Below, piece by piece: positions 23,468 to 35,631 of a stretch of DNA of 64,000 nt; position 1 is the stretch's first letter, and the number at the start of each line of letters is the position of its first letter. Origin of the DNA: Paracoccus denitrificans (lineage in GTDB: Bacteria > Pseudomonadota > Alphaproteobacteria > Rhodobacterales > Rhodobacteraceae). The notes under the pieces were generated by a model. It saw nothing but the letters and a program-made list of their open reading frames with translations, had not been told where the DNA came from and did no database searches. The translations under genes were made by a program, and so were the position numbers. The stretch is from contig NZ_FNEA01000024.1 of assembly GCF_900100045.1 (NCBI RefSeq), positions 1 through 64,000 of the forward strand, in the 5' to 3' direction.

Positions 23468-24193
23468 TTGCCTGCGTGGAACTTTCCCATTCTTCTTGTC
23501 GCGGCCGCGATGCTGGCGGCCTGTTCGGCGGATCGCGGCGACGACGGCATCAACGATCCCTATGAGCCGATGAATCGCAAGGTCCACGCCTTCAATCGCG
23601 GGCTTGATGCGCGCGTGGTCAAGCCGTTGGGCTCGGGCATGTCGGGCGGGAACGGCGTCGGCAGCCATGCCGTCGGTGCGGTCGGCAATTTCGGCTCGAA
23701 CCTGGCGCAGCCGGGCAAGGTGGTGAACCACCTGCTGCAGGGCAAGCCGGGGCCGGCCGCGCGCAGCACCCTGCGCTTTCTGGTCAATACGACGCTGGGT
23801 CTCGCGGGTTTCCTGGACCCGGCCGGCAGCGATTTCGCCCTGCCCGAGGAGGATACGGATTTCGGCCAGACGCTTGCCACCTGGGGGGTGGGTGAGGGCC
23901 CCTATCTGGAACTGCCGCTGATCGGCCCCTCGACCCAGCGCGATGCGGTGGGCCGTGTCGTCGATCTGGTCATCGATCCGATGCGCGGCTGGCTGAACCG
24001 CGACCAATATCTGATCGGCATGGGCGCGCGCGTCGCCTCAAAAGCCGGTGAGCGGGGCCGTTTCGGCGATTCCGTCGATTCCATCCTGCACGAAAGCGCC
24101 GATAGTTATGCCCAGACGCGGCTGATCTGGCTGCAGCATCGCCGCCATGAACTGGGCGAGGAAGGAGAACACATTGACCCTTATGCCGAATGA
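23468..24193 (+). CDS. mlaA: MlaA family outer-membrane lipoprotein
   Basis: Removes mislocalised phospholipids from the outer leaflet of the outer membrane and hands them to MlaC. The 241-residue protein has a lipoprotein signal peptide (PILLVAAAMLAACSADRG, lipobox LAAC) followed by the family signature DPYEPMNRKVHAFN. The central helical region has GNFGSNLAQPGKVVNHLLQG, and the later part has GVGEGPYLELPLIGPSTQRD. The only in-frame start is TTG 23468, with AGAAGG about 11 bases upstream, which is weak. It overlaps the MlaC-like gene by 20 bases. Confidence 0.92.
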   Translation: MPAWNFPILLVAAAMLAACSADRGDDGINDPYEPMNRKVHAFNRGLDARVVKPLGSGMSGGNGVGSHAVGAVGNFGSNLAQPGKVVNHLLQGKPGPAARSTLRFLVNTTLGLAGFLDPAGSDFALPEEDTDFGQTLATWGVGEGPYLELPLIGPSTQRDAVGRVVDLVIDPMRGWLNRDQYLIGMGARVASKAGERGRFGDSVDSILHESADSYAQTRLIWLQHRRHELGEEGEHIDPYAE

Positions 24194-24779
24194 CACCCGC
24201 CGCGGGTTCCTGGCCCTGATCGGTGCGGGGCTGGCGGTCGCCGCCCGGCCTGCCTGGGCGCTGGATACCGGCGAGGCGCGGTCGCTGATCGAACAATCCC
24301 TGGCCGAGGTCTATGCCGTGATTAATTCCGGCCAGCCCGCGCCGCAGATGTATCGCGCCTTCGAGGCGATCTTCGCGCGCTATGCGGATGTGGAGATCAT
24401 CGCCCGCTCGGCGCTGGGGCCGGCTGCGCGCCAGGCCGGTGCGGCCGAGTTCGCCGCCTATCGCCAGGCGTTCCAGGGCTATATCGGCCGCAAATACGGC
24501 AAGCGCTTCCGCGAATTCATCGGCTCGAAGATCGAGGTGACGGGCGCAAAGCCGGTGAAATCCTTCTTTGCCGTGACCTCGGTCGCCTATCTCAAGGGGC
24601 GCAGCCCGATGGAGGTCGAGTGGCATGTCTCGGACAAGTCCGGGGAAAGCCGCTATTTCAACATCATCATCGAGGGGGTGAACATGCTCGCGTCGGAGCG
24701 CGCCGAGATCGGGGCGATGCTGGCGCGGCGCAAGGGTGATCTGGCGGCGCTGACGGCGGATCTGCAACAGGCGGGCTGA
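24174..24779 (+). CDS. mlaC: MlaC-like phospholipid-binding protein with a Tat signal
   Basis: Periplasmic carrier that takes phospholipids from MlaA. The 201-residue product starts at TTG 24174, seven bases after AAGGAG; the alternative ATG 24183 has poorer spacing. The signal peptide is DTRRGFLALIGAGLAVAARPAWA, with a twin-arginine motif (RRGFL) rather than an ordinary Sec signal. The mature part has the Ttg2D/MlaC pattern: SLAEVYAVINS, FARYADVEIIARSALG, YIGRKYGKRFREF and a C-terminal SRYFNIIIEGVNMLASER. The other Mla genes are not in the window. Confidence 0.9.
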   Translation: MTLMPNDTRRGFLALIGAGLAVAARPAWALDTGEARSLIEQSLAEVYAVINSGQPAPQMYRAFEAIFARYADVEIIARSALGPAARQAGAAEFAAYRQAFQGYIGRKYGKRFREFIGSKIEVTGAKPVKSFFAVTSVAYLKGRSPMEVEWHVSDKSGESRYFNIIIEGVNMLASERAEIGAMLARRKGDLAALTADLQQAG

Positions 24780-24802
24780 AGGACACACCCCGCGTCAAAG
24801 GA

Positions 24803-24828
24803 AAGGCCGGCCCCGCGGGACCGGCCTT
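24803..24828. terminator. Shared terminator of mlaC and the PBP gene
   Basis: AAGGCCGG-(10 bases)-CCGGCCTT is a perfect eight-pair stem between the convergent mlaC and PBP genes, followed by TGTTCT on the plus strand. Confidence 0.75.
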
Positions 24829-24831
24829 GTT

Positions 24832-27162
<2,331 letters not shown>

Positions 27163-27418
27163 GCCTGCTTTCCTGCCCGGCCGATTGCTCCGGCCCGTTG
27201 GCGCGCAACATACAGCAAACCCCGGGGCTTGAGAACACAGATGACCTATCAGTGAACTGCCGCGACATGGCGCAAAGCCCGGCATCGCTGCCCTTATTTC
27301 GGGCAGACGAGGGGCGGGCTCGGCCGAAAGCTGCACAAACCTTGTGCCCGGGCGGGGGCGGCGGGTTTTCTGGCCGGGACATGGAACTGCTGCAACGCAG
27401 AAAGAAGGTGCAGGAAAC

Positions 27419-28867
27419 ATGATGAGACCTACCGCGATCAAACCCATGATCCCGGCGCTCGCCCTCCCGCTGATCGGGCTGGCGATGCCGGTCCTGGCGC
27501 AGGATGCCGAAGCCCCGGCGGCAACCATCGAAGCCGTCGTCGAGGCTGTTGCGCCCATCGTCGACAAGGGCGACACGACCTGGATGATGATTTCGGCCAT
27601 CCTGGTCATGGCCATGTCCATCCCGGGGCTGGCGCTGTTCTATGGCGGGCTGGTGCGCGCCAGGAACATGCTTTCGGTGCTGATGCAGGTCTTTACCATC
27701 TTCTGCATCATGTCGATCCTGTGGGTCTGCTTCGGCTATTCGCTGGCCTTCACCGGCGCCGGTTCGGCCGAGGAGGCGACCTGGCTCACGCCCTTCATCG
27801 GCGGCTTCTCCAAGGCGTTCCTGGCGGGCGTCGACAGCTCGTCGCTGGCCGAGACCTTCACCACCAATGTCTATGTGCCGGAATATGTCTTCATCATCTT
27901 CCAGATGGCCTTCGCCTGCATCGCGCCGGCGCTGATCGTCGGCGCCACGGTCGAGCGGATGAAATTCGCCGCCGTGCTGGCCTTCGTGGTGATCTGGTTC
28001 TTCTTCTCCTATCTGCCGATGGCGCATATGGTCTGGTGGTGGGGCGGTCCCAGCGCCTTCGACGCGCCCGGCGGCTTCCTGTTCGGCCACGGCGACCTGG
28101 ACTTTGCCGGCGGCACGGTCATCCATATCAACGCCGGCGTCGCCGGTCTGGTCGCCGCGCTGGTCGTCGGCCCGCGCCTTGGCTACGGCAAGGAACTGAT
28201 GGCGCCGCACAACCTGCCCTTTACCTTCCTGGGCGGCTGCCTGCTGTGGATCGGCTGGTTCGGCTTCAACGCCGGCTCGAACATGGAGGCCACCGGCACC
28301 GCCGCCATGGCGATCCTGAACACCACCGTCGCCACCGCCGCCGCCGCGCTGGCCTGGGCCTTTGGCGAGTGGCTGTTCCGCGGCCATCCCTCGCTTCTGG
28401 GCGGGGTCTCGGGGGCCATCGCCGGTCTTGTCGGCATCACGCCCGCCGCCGGTTTCGTCGGTCCGATGGGTGCCATCGTCATCGGTCTGGCCGCCGGCTT
28501 CCTGTGCATGTGGTTCGTCGTCAGCCTGAAGGCCAAGCTGGGCGTGGACGAAAGCCTGGACGTGTTCGGCATCCACGGCATCGGCGGCATCGTCGGCGCC
28601 ATCCTGACCGGCGTCTTCGCGGCGCCGTCGCTGGGTGGCTCGGGCCTCTACGACTATGCGACCGAATCGGTCGTGGCCGGCTACGACATTGCCGGGCAGG
28701 TGATGACCCAGACGCTGGGCGTGATCGTCGCGGTGACCTGGTCGGCCGTGGTCTCGTTCATCGCGCTGATGATCGTCAAGGCGGTGATCGGCCTGCGCGT
28801 CTCGGGCAATGACGAGCGGCAGGGCCTGGACGTCACCACCCATGGCGAGAGCGCCTATAACAACTGA
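27419..28867 (+). CDS. amtB: Ammonium transporter
   Basis: An inner-membrane ammonium channel of the Amt family, 482 residues (ATG 27419; 27422 is also possible). It has a signal-like N terminus (ALALPLIGLAMPVLAQ), then about 11 helices, with GLALFYGGLVRARNMLSVL near the first, the pore histidine in HINAGVAGLVAALV, and the second pore histidine in VFGIHGIGGIVGAILTG. AGGA lies five bases upstream. The regulatory glnK gene normally found directly upstream is absent; the upstream neighbour is the divergent PBP gene. Confidence 0.96.
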   Translation: MMRPTAIKPMIPALALPLIGLAMPVLAQDAEAPAATIEAVVEAVAPIVDKGDTTWMMISAILVMAMSIPGLALFYGGLVRARNMLSVLMQVFTIFCIMSILWVCFGYSLAFTGAGSAEEATWLTPFIGGFSKAFLAGVDSSSLAETFTTNVYVPEYVFIIFQMAFACIAPALIVGATVERMKFAAVLAFVVIWFFFSYLPMAHMVWWWGGPSAFDAPGGFLFGHGDLDFAGGTVIHINAGVAGLVAALVVGPRLGYGKELMAPHNLPFTFLGGCLLWIGWFGFNAGSNMEATGTAAMAILNTTVATAAAALAWAFGEWLFRGHPSLLGGVSGAIAGLVGITPAAGFVGPMGAIVIGLAAGFLCMWFVVSLKAKLGVDESLDVFGIHGIGGIVGAILTGVFAAPSLGGSGLYDYATESVVAGYDIAGQVMTQTLGVIVAVTWSAVVSFIALMIVKAVIGLRVSGNDERQGLDVTTHGESAYNN

Positions 28868-28888
28868 GGCAGAGCTTCAGGCAAAGGA

Positions 28889-28914
28889 AAAGCCCGGCTT
28901 CGCGCCGGGCTTTT
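28889..28914 (+). terminator. Terminator of amtB
   Basis: AAGCCCGGC and GCCGGGCTT surround a short TTCGC-containing loop and are followed by TTTT. It lies 22 bases after the amtB stop codon. Confidence 0.9.
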
Positions 28915-28929
28915 TCGTTAGGTGGGGTC

Positions 28930-28963
28930 TGGCGTTGCGCGGGGCTTGGCGTTGCGCGGGGCC
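28930..28963. repeat. 17-bp tandem repeat
   Basis: Two copies of a 17-base unit (TGGCGTTGCGCGGGGC plus C or T) lie head to tail, followed by the beginning of a third copy (TGGCG). They sit between the amtB terminator and the end of the polyprenyl synthase gene. Confidence 0.7.
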
Positions 28964-28969
28964 TGGCGA

Positions 28970-29971
28970 TCAGGACAGGCGCGAGACGACGAAATCCGCC
29001 AGATCCGCCAGGATCCTGCGCAAGGGCTGGTCGGGTGCGGCTTGCAGCGCCGCCTTGGCGCGCTGGGCCCAGGCGATGGCATCGGCGCGGGCGGCCTCCA
29101 GCGCCTCGCGGCGGCGCAGGATCTCCAGCGCGGTGGCCAGGTCGGCTTCGTCCTGCTGGCCCTGGCCGATGGTCCGTTCCCAGAAGGCGCGCTCGACCTC
29201 ATCGGCGCGGGCGATGGCCTTGATCACCGGCAGCGTCAGCTTGCGCTCTCGGAAATCGTCGCCGACATTCTTGCCGATGCTGCTGGTCGAGCCGCCGTAA
29301 TCCAGCAGGTCGTCCACGATCTGGAAGGCGATCCCCAAGGCGTCGCCATAGTCGAACAGCGCCCGCTGCACCGCCGGGTCGGCGCCGGCCACTACCGCGC
29401 CCGCCTCGGTCGCGGCCGAGAACAGCGCCGCCGTCTTGCCGCGCACGATCTGGATATAGGTGTCCTCGGTGGTCGAGACATCCTGCGCGGCGGTCAGCTG
29501 CAGCACCTCGCCCTCGGCGATGGTGGCGCTGGCATTGGCCAGGATGCGCATGACCTGCATGCTTTCCGTGTCCGCCATCAACTGGAAGCTGCGCGCGAAC
29601 AGGTAATCGCCGACCAGCACGCTGGACTTGTTGTCCCATAGCAGGTTGGCCGTCGGCCGGCCGCGCCGCTGCTGGCTTTCATCGACCACGTCGTCATGCA
29701 AGAGCGTCGCGGTATGGATGAACTCGACCGCCGCGGCCAGCAGGATGTGGCTTTCGCCCGCATAGCCGCAAAGCCGCGCGGCGGCCAGCACCAGCATCGG
29801 CCGCAGCCGCTTGCCGCCGGCCTCGACCAGATGCGCGGTGACCTCGGGAATGCGGGGGGCGTGGCGGCTGGCCATGCGTTCGCGGATCAGCGCGTTGACC
29901 CGGTCCATATCCCCGGCGAGTTCGGCCGACAGCCGGTCGAGCGGCTTGGAGACGTTTTCGTTCATGCCCAT
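28970..29971 (-). CDS. Polyprenyl diphosphate synthase
   Basis: A trans-prenyltransferase making the side chain of ubiquinone, likely decaprenyl in this group. The 333-residue protein has the two aspartate-rich motifs, LLHDDVVDESQQRRGRPT and FQIVDDLLDYGG, and the substrate-binding GGKRLRP. ATG 29971 is preceded by GGGGA. It faces the DUF2007 gene in the opposite direction. Chain length is not shown by the sequence. Confidence 0.93.
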   Translation of the reverse strand: MGMNENVSKPLDRLSAELAGDMDRVNALIRERMASRHAPRIPEVTAHLVEAGGKRLRPMLVLAAARLCGYAGESHILLAAAVEFIHTATLLHDDVVDESQQRRGRPTANLLWDNKSSVLVGDYLFARSFQLMADTESMQVMRILANASATIAEGEVLQLTAAQDVSTTEDTYIQIVRGKTAALFSAATEAGAVVAGADPAVQRALFDYGDALGIAFQIVDDLLDYGGSTSSIGKNVGDDFRERKLTLPVIKAIARADEVERAFWERTIGQGQQDEADLATALEILRRREALEAARADAIAWAQRAKAALQAAPDQPLRRILADLADFVVSRLS

Positions 29972-30046
29972 CAGCGATCCCCTTTCGCCGCAAGCCATTG
30001 CCATGCCATGGACACATGCGCAACAGCCGCGTAACTTTCCCGTGCC

Positions 30047-30259
30047 ATGAAAGAGCTTCTGCGCACCACTGACCCGCTTCTCATCACCCGCGCCGCCGAC
30101 CTGCTGGCGGCCGAGGGCATCCAGTCCTTTCCGCTGGACCAGCACATGAGCGTGCTGGAAGGCTCGTTGGGCATCCTGCCGCGCCGGCTGATGGTGGCGG
30201 ATCGCGACCTGTTCATGGCGCGGGCCATCCTGCGGGACAATCGCATCCATCATGACTGA
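30047..30259 (+). CDS. DUF2007 family protein
   Basis: A 70-residue protein: MKELLRTTDPLLITRAADLL, then DQHMSVLEGSLGILPRRLMV and a final segment of short strands and helices. It matches the DUF2007 pattern of putative signal-transducing proteins with no known reaction. It overlaps the TrmN6-like gene by eight bases, so the two are probably co-translated. Confidence 0.8.
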   Translation: MKELLRTTDPLLITRAADLLAAEGIQSFPLDQHMSVLEGSLGILPRRLMVADRDLFMARAILRDNRIHHD

Positions 30260-31010
30260 GCTGCGCGAGGACGGATTCCTCGGCGGCCGCCTGCGCATCC
30301 TCCAGCCCGCGCGCGGCTATCGCGCCGGGGCCGATGCGGTGATGCTGGCCGCCGCCTGCCCGGCACGGACGGGTGAATCGGTGCTGGAACTGGGCTGCGG
30401 GGCAGGGGTGGCGATGCTTTGCCTGGGCGCGCGGGTGCCGGGCCTGCGGCTGGCGGGGCTGGAACTGCAACCCTCCTATGCCGAACTGGCGCGGCAGAAT
30501 GCCGCGACCAATGCGATCGCGGCGGAACTGCATCAGGGCGATCTGGCCCGGATGCCTGCCGCCCTGCGCGAACAGAGCTTCGACCACGTCATCGCCAATC
30601 CGCCCTATTTCATCGGCGGCTCGCCGGCGCCCGATGAGGGGCGTGGCCGCGCCCGGCACGAGGTGACCCCGCTGCCGCTGTGGATCGAGGCCGGGCTGCG
30701 CCGGTTGCGGCCGGGCGGCTGGATCACGCTGATCCAGCGCGCCGACCGGCTGGGGGCGATTCTGGCCGCGCTTTCGGTCCCGGCCGGGGCGATCACAATC
30801 CTGCCAGTGACGGCGCGCGAAGGGCGCGAAGCGGGTCGCGTCATCGTCTGCGCCCGCAAGGGTGCGCGGGCGCCGCTGCGCCTGCTATCCCCCTTTGTCA
30901 TGCATGCAAAACCGTCACATTCGGCCGATCGGGAGGACCTGACAGAAGCCGCGCAGGCGGTTTTGCGCGGGGGTGCGGCACTTTCGCTCGGGCCCCCGAA
31001 TTTTCGGTGA
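30252..31010 (+). CDS. tRNA (adenine-N6) methyltransferase, TrmN6-like
   Basis: A 252-residue SAM-dependent methyltransferase. The SAM motif I is VLELGCGAGVAMLCLGARV, and motif IV is IANPPYFIGG, the NPPY form of N6-adenine methylases. This pairing is characteristic of the TrmN6/YfiC group that modifies adenine-37 of tRNA-Val. The N-terminal FLGGRLRILQPARGYRAG is also typical. It is downstream of and overlapping the DUF2007 gene. The substrate is inferred from the family. Confidence 0.85.
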   Translation: MTELREDGFLGGRLRILQPARGYRAGADAVMLAAACPARTGESVLELGCGAGVAMLCLGARVPGLRLAGLELQPSYAELARQNAATNAIAAELHQGDLARMPAALREQSFDHVIANPPYFIGGSPAPDEGRGRARHEVTPLPLWIEAGLRRLRPGGWITLIQRADRLGAILAALSVPAGAITILPVTAREGREAGRVIVCARKGARAPLRLLSPFVMHAKPSHSADREDLTEAAQAVLRGGAALSLGPPNFR

Positions 31011-31068
31011 CAATGTGACAAATCTGTGCTGCAATCCCTTGGTTCGATCAATCCAAGAGGAGGACGGA

Positions 31069-31233
31069 ATGTCGGTTGAATCCCATGTGCAGGAGCTTCG
31101 CCGTAAACATCAGTCACTTTCGAGCGCCATCGAGGCCGCACATCGCAGCCCCGGCACGGATGACCTCACCATCGCCCAGATGAAGAAGGAAAAACTTCGC
31201 CTCAAGGAAGAGATCACGCGCCTGTCGCATTGA
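31069..31233 (+). CDS. DUF465 (YdcH) family protein
   Basis: A 54-residue coiled-coil protein (VQELRRKHQSLSSAIEAAH, then LTIAQMKKEKLRLKEEI). The start ATG 31069 is placed after a strong AGAGGAGG. These small helical proteins are widespread in alphaproteobacteria with no known function. It ends before a bidirectional terminator. Confidence 0.9.
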   Translation: MSVESHVQELRRKHQSLSSAIEAAHRSPGTDDLTIAQMKKEKLRLKEEITRLSH

Positions 31234-31284
31234 CTGCGACGCGGGCGGGCCCGTCCCGCCCGAAGGCCAACCCATGGAATGAGA

Positions 31285-31312
31285 AACGGCCCGCGAGATC
31301 TCGCGGGCCGTT
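31285..31312. terminator. Bidirectional terminator between the DUF465 gene and phaB
   Basis: A 28-bp perfect palindrome, AACGGCCCGCGAGA followed by its complement, with AAA before it on the left. It lies between the convergent genes. Confidence 0.85.
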
Positions 31313-31331
31313 GCATGTCAGGGGTGGCGGA

Positions 31332-32057
31332 TCAGACGAAGAACTGGCCGCCGTTCGCGCTGATGGTCGATCCGGTGATGAAGCCGGCATCGTCCGAGGC
31401 CAGGAAGACGACGCAACGCGCGATCTCTTCGGGCTCGCCCAGGCGGCCGACCGGGATCTGGGGGATGATGCGTTCGTTCAGCACCTTCTCGTCGATGGCG
31501 CGGACCATCTCGGTGCCGATATAGCCCGGGCAGATCGCGTTCACGGTGATGCCGGCGCGCGCGCCTTCCTGGGCCAGCGCCTTGGTAAAGCCCAGATCGC
31601 CTGCCTTGGCCGCCGAATAGTTCGCCTGGCCGGCCTGGCCCTTCTGGCCATTAATCGAGCTGATGTTGACGATGCGGCCGTATTTGCGGTCGCGCATGCC
31701 GGACCAGACCGGATGGGTCATGTTGAAAAGCCCGGTCAGGTTGGTGTCGATCACCTCTTTCCACTGCTGCGGCGTCATCTTGTGGAACATCGCGTCGCGG
31801 GTGATGCCGGCATTGTTGACCAGCACGGCGATGGGGCCCAGTTCCTCCTCGACCTGCTTGATGCCCGCCGCGCAGGCGTCGTAATCCGCCACCGACCATT
31901 TATAGGTCTTGATGCCGGTTTCCTCGGTAAAGGCGCGGGCTGCATCGTCGTTGCCGGCATAGTTCGCCGCGACGGTGTAGCCTGCCTCTTTCAGCGCCTT
32001 CGAGATCGCTGCGCCGATGCCGCGCGAGCCGCCGGTCACAAGGGCCACTTTTGCCAT
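31332..32057 (-). CDS. phaB: Acetoacetyl-CoA reductase
   Basis: NADPH-dependent short-chain dehydrogenase that reduces acetoacetyl-CoA to (R)-3-hydroxybutyryl-CoA for polyhydroxybutyrate. The 241-residue protein has the nucleotide motif VTGGSRGIGAA, NNAG, the catalytic Ser and Tyr-x-x-x-Lys (ISSINGQKGQAGQANYSAAK), and the family end FITGSTISANGGQFFV. It is downstream of phaA on the same strand, 86 bases apart. The 5' region is the intergenic with phaA. Confidence 0.96.
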   Translation of the reverse strand: MAKVALVTGGSRGIGAAISKALKEAGYTVAANYAGNDDAARAFTEETGIKTYKWSVADYDACAAGIKQVEEELGPIAVLVNNAGITRDAMFHKMTPQQWKEVIDTNLTGLFNMTHPVWSGMRDRKYGRIVNISSINGQKGQAGQANYSAAKAGDLGFTKALAQEGARAGITVNAICPGYIGTEMVRAIDEKVLNERIIPQIPVGRLGEPEEIARCVVFLASDDAGFITGSTISANGGQFFV

Positions 32058-32143
32058 TTCTCGTCCCCCTCTAAAAATGGTCTTGAAATTGTGTTACCGA
32101 ACCGGGCGAGTGCGCGCAAGATAGTTGCGCGCACCTTTTTCGA

Positions 32144-33319
<1,176 letters not shown>

Positions 33320-33572
33320 GGCGGGGCTCCTTCCCAGATGTCCGAAAGTATCGGTTACAGGACGACTGTTTGCCGTTTCGTTACCCGAGGTCAAGCGGAC
33401 TTGACGGTGCGATGCCCCGGATCGCGGGTGCAGCCATGGGGTTTGCGCATGGGCTCGCGCAGGCCGGTCGGTCGGTCGGGCAATTCCCAGGTTACCGCGA
33501 TATTGCCGCGGGGCGGTATCGGGCATGGCCGCCGGAAAGGCCGAGGCGATTCTACCGCCGGGCGAGACGCGC

Positions 33573-34400
33573 TCAGCCGCGTCGGGCGGCCGAACTGGGC
33601 GATTTCCACGGCGGCATGATGGTCGGCGCGCCGAAATAATAGCCTTGCAGGCAGTCGATTCCCATGTCGATCAGGAACGCGGCGTCATCCGCCGTCTCGA
33701 CCGATTCCGCCACCGTGAACATGTCGAAATGATGCGCGATGGATTGCAGGGCCCGCGCCAGCACCTGGTTGTCGCGCTGGGTGGCGATGTCGCGGACGAA
33801 CTGGCCGTCGATCTTGATCATGTCGAAGCAGAAATCGCGCAGATAGCGGAACGAGGTATAGCCCGCGCCGAAGTCGTCCAGCGCGAAGCTGACGCCCTGG
33901 GCCTGCAACTCCTGCATGAATCGTCCCACCAGGTCGGGCATGCCCATGGCCGAGCTTTCGGTGATTTCCAGGATCAGCCGCTCGGCGATGCTGTCGTCCG
34001 CGGCGATGCCTTCGCGCAGGATGCGCAGCCAGGCCGGATAGCCGATCGAACGCGCCGACATGTTGATCGAAAGCCTGAGCGAGGGTTCCTCGGCCAGCGA
34101 TTTCAGGCCCAGCGACAGCGAAAGGCAGTCGATCTGCCGGCCCAGTTCGGTGGTCTCGGCCAGCGGCAGAAAGTCGCGCAGCGGCACGATGCGCCCGGTT
34201 TCGTCGATGATTCGGATCAGTCCTTCGTGGAAGGCGGCGTGGTCGGGGCGATCCGCCTGCACCACCGGCTGATAGGCCAGCACTGCGTTGCCGCGCGATA
34301 CCGCGCCCCGAACCGCGGTCATCGTCACCCGCGACTGCCGATCGACGGCGAAATCCAGCGGAGAGCCCATTTCCAGTCGCGAATCGATATTGTCGGTCAT
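33573..34400 (-). CDS. EAL-domain c-di-GMP phosphodiesterase
   Basis: A 275-residue stand-alone EAL protein without a visible sensory domain. The signature EAL is EGL here (AAFHEGLIRI), but the other residues for metal and c-di-GMP binding remain: NMSARSIG, ILEITESSAM, FALDDFGAGYTSF, MIKIDGQFV, VAESVET and CLQGYYFG. It may therefore be active; an altered first motif can also mark a binding-only protein. Start ATG 34400. It is monocistronic and transcribed away from tag. Confidence 0.87.
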   Translation of the reverse strand: MTDNIDSRLEMGSPLDFAVDRQSRVTMTAVRGAVSRGNAVLAYQPVVQADRPDHAAFHEGLIRIIDETGRIVPLRDFLPLAETTELGRQIDCLSLSLGLKSLAEEPSLRLSINMSARSIGYPAWLRILREGIAADDSIAERLILEITESSAMGMPDLVGRFMQELQAQGVSFALDDFGAGYTSFRYLRDFCFDMIKIDGQFVRDIATQRDNQVLARALQSIAHHFDMFTVAESVETADDAAFLIDMGIDCLQGYYFGAPTIMPPWKSPSSAARRG

Positions 34401-34501
34401 GCCAAGCCTCCTGTCACTGGCGGCACTCTGGCGATCATGTTCTAAGATCGCGTAAACTGGACCCGCTTTCTCGACTCGAGGTTAACCGACCCTTGCCCGA
34501 T

Positions 34502-35077
34502 ATGACCGAACGCTGCGCCTGGTGCGGCTCCGACCCGCTTTATGTCGCCTATCACGACCAGGAATGGGGCGTGCCGGAATACGATGCGCGCGCGCTTTGG
34601 GAAAAGCTGGTGCTGGACGGCTTTCAGGCCGGCCTCAGCTGGATCACCATCCTGCGCAAGCGCGATGCCTTTCGCGAGACCTTCGAGGGGTTCGAGCCCG
34701 AGCGCGTCGCGGCCTGGGGCGAGGCCGAGATCGCGCGTGCCCTGCAAACCCCGGGCATCGTCCGCCATCGCGGCAAGATCGAGGCCACCGTCAAGGGCGC
34801 CCGGCTGTTCCTGGAGATCGAGGGGGGCGAAGGGTTTTCGCCCTTCATTTGGTCCTTTGTCGGCGGCCGGCCGATCCAGAACGAGTTCGCCAGCATGAAC
34901 CAGGTTCCGGCCAAGACCCCGGCATCCGAAGCCATGGCCAAGGCGTTGAAAAAGCGCGGCTTCAATTTCTGCGGCCCGGTGATCACCTATGCCTTCATGC
35001 AGGCCTGCGGGCTGGTCAACGACCACATGACCCATTGCCCGGCCCACGCCCGCGTCAAGGCGCTGTCGCCTGCCTGA
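34502..35077 (+). CDS. tag: DNA-3-methyladenine glycosylase I
   Basis: Removes 3-methyladenine from alkylated DNA. The 191-residue protein starts MTERCAWCGSDPLYVAYHDQ and has the zinc-site residues of the Tag family: Cys and His near the N terminus, and the C-terminal NDHMTHCPAH. LDGFQAGLSWITILRKRDAF is a family hallmark. ATG 34502 is used; TTG 34493 is an alternative. Its 3' end overlaps the end of the convergent TlpA-like gene by 23 bases. Confidence 0.94.
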   Translation: MTERCAWCGSDPLYVAYHDQEWGVPEYDARALWEKLVLDGFQAGLSWITILRKRDAFRETFEGFEPERVAAWGEAEIARALQTPGIVRHRGKIEATVKGARLFLEIEGGEGFSPFIWSFVGGRPIQNEFASMNQVPAKTPASEAMAKALKKRGFNFCGPVITYAFMQACGLVNDHMTHCPAHARVKALSPA

Positions 35078-35609
35078 CCAGTTCCTTGGCCGCCTCCGAG
35101 GACCAGTCGGCGCCGCCGATCAGCCGGGCGATCTCGTTGCCCTCGCGGTCGATCAGCACGGTCACCGGCATGCCCATGACCCCCATCTCGCGCGCAAGTT
35201 GCTGGCGCGGGTCGAGATGCACGGGCAGGTGGGTGATGCCCTCTTCGTCGAGGAACTTCCTGACCGCCGGGGGCGGGTTGTGGCCGGCGGCGATGGCCAC
35301 GACCTCGAAATCCTCGCCGCCCATCTCGGCCTGCAGCGCGTCGAGCGAGGGCATTTCCTCGCGGCAGGGGGCGCACCAGGTCGCCCAGAAGTTCAGCAGC
35401 ACCACCTTGCCCTGCCAGTCGGCCAGGCTGTGCGTGCCGCCCTCGGGGTCGGTGAAGGCGGTCGCGGGCACCGGGGTCGGATCGGTCGGCGCCAGCTTGG
35501 CCAGCCCGCCGTCATGGGCGGCCTGCCAGTCGATTTCCACGGCAATTGCCGGGCCGAAACCCGCATTTGCACCGATCAGCAGCGCCGTATAAAGAACCAG
35601 CCAACGCAT
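35055..35609 (-). CDS. TlpA/ResA-like thioredoxin
   Basis: A 184-residue periplasmic thiol-disulfide oxidoreductase. The signal peptide is WLVLYTALLIGANAGFGPAIA. The thioredoxin fold has the active site FWATWCAPCREEMPSLD (CxxC) and the cis-proline in GVMGMPVTVLIDREG. ATG 35609 is chosen because it gives a proper signal peptide. It is divergent from argH with 22 bases between the starts. It may assist cytochrome maturation or copper delivery, inferred from family only. Confidence 0.9.
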   Translation of the reverse strand: MRWLVLYTALLIGANAGFGPAIAVEIDWQAAHDGGLAKLAPTDPTPVPATAFTDPEGGTHSLADWQGKVVLLNFWATWCAPCREEMPSLDALQAEMGGEDFEVVAIAAGHNPPPAVRKFLDEEGITHLPVHLDPRQQLAREMGVMGMPVTVLIDREGNEIARLIGGADWSSEAAKELVRQATAP

Positions 35610-35631
35610 TCCACCCCCCGAAGGACAAGTC

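Noticed and set aside
27200..27418. A possible sigma-54 promoter in front of amtB
   Set aside because: GG and GC pairs with about the right spacing exist but do not fit the consensus closely enough.
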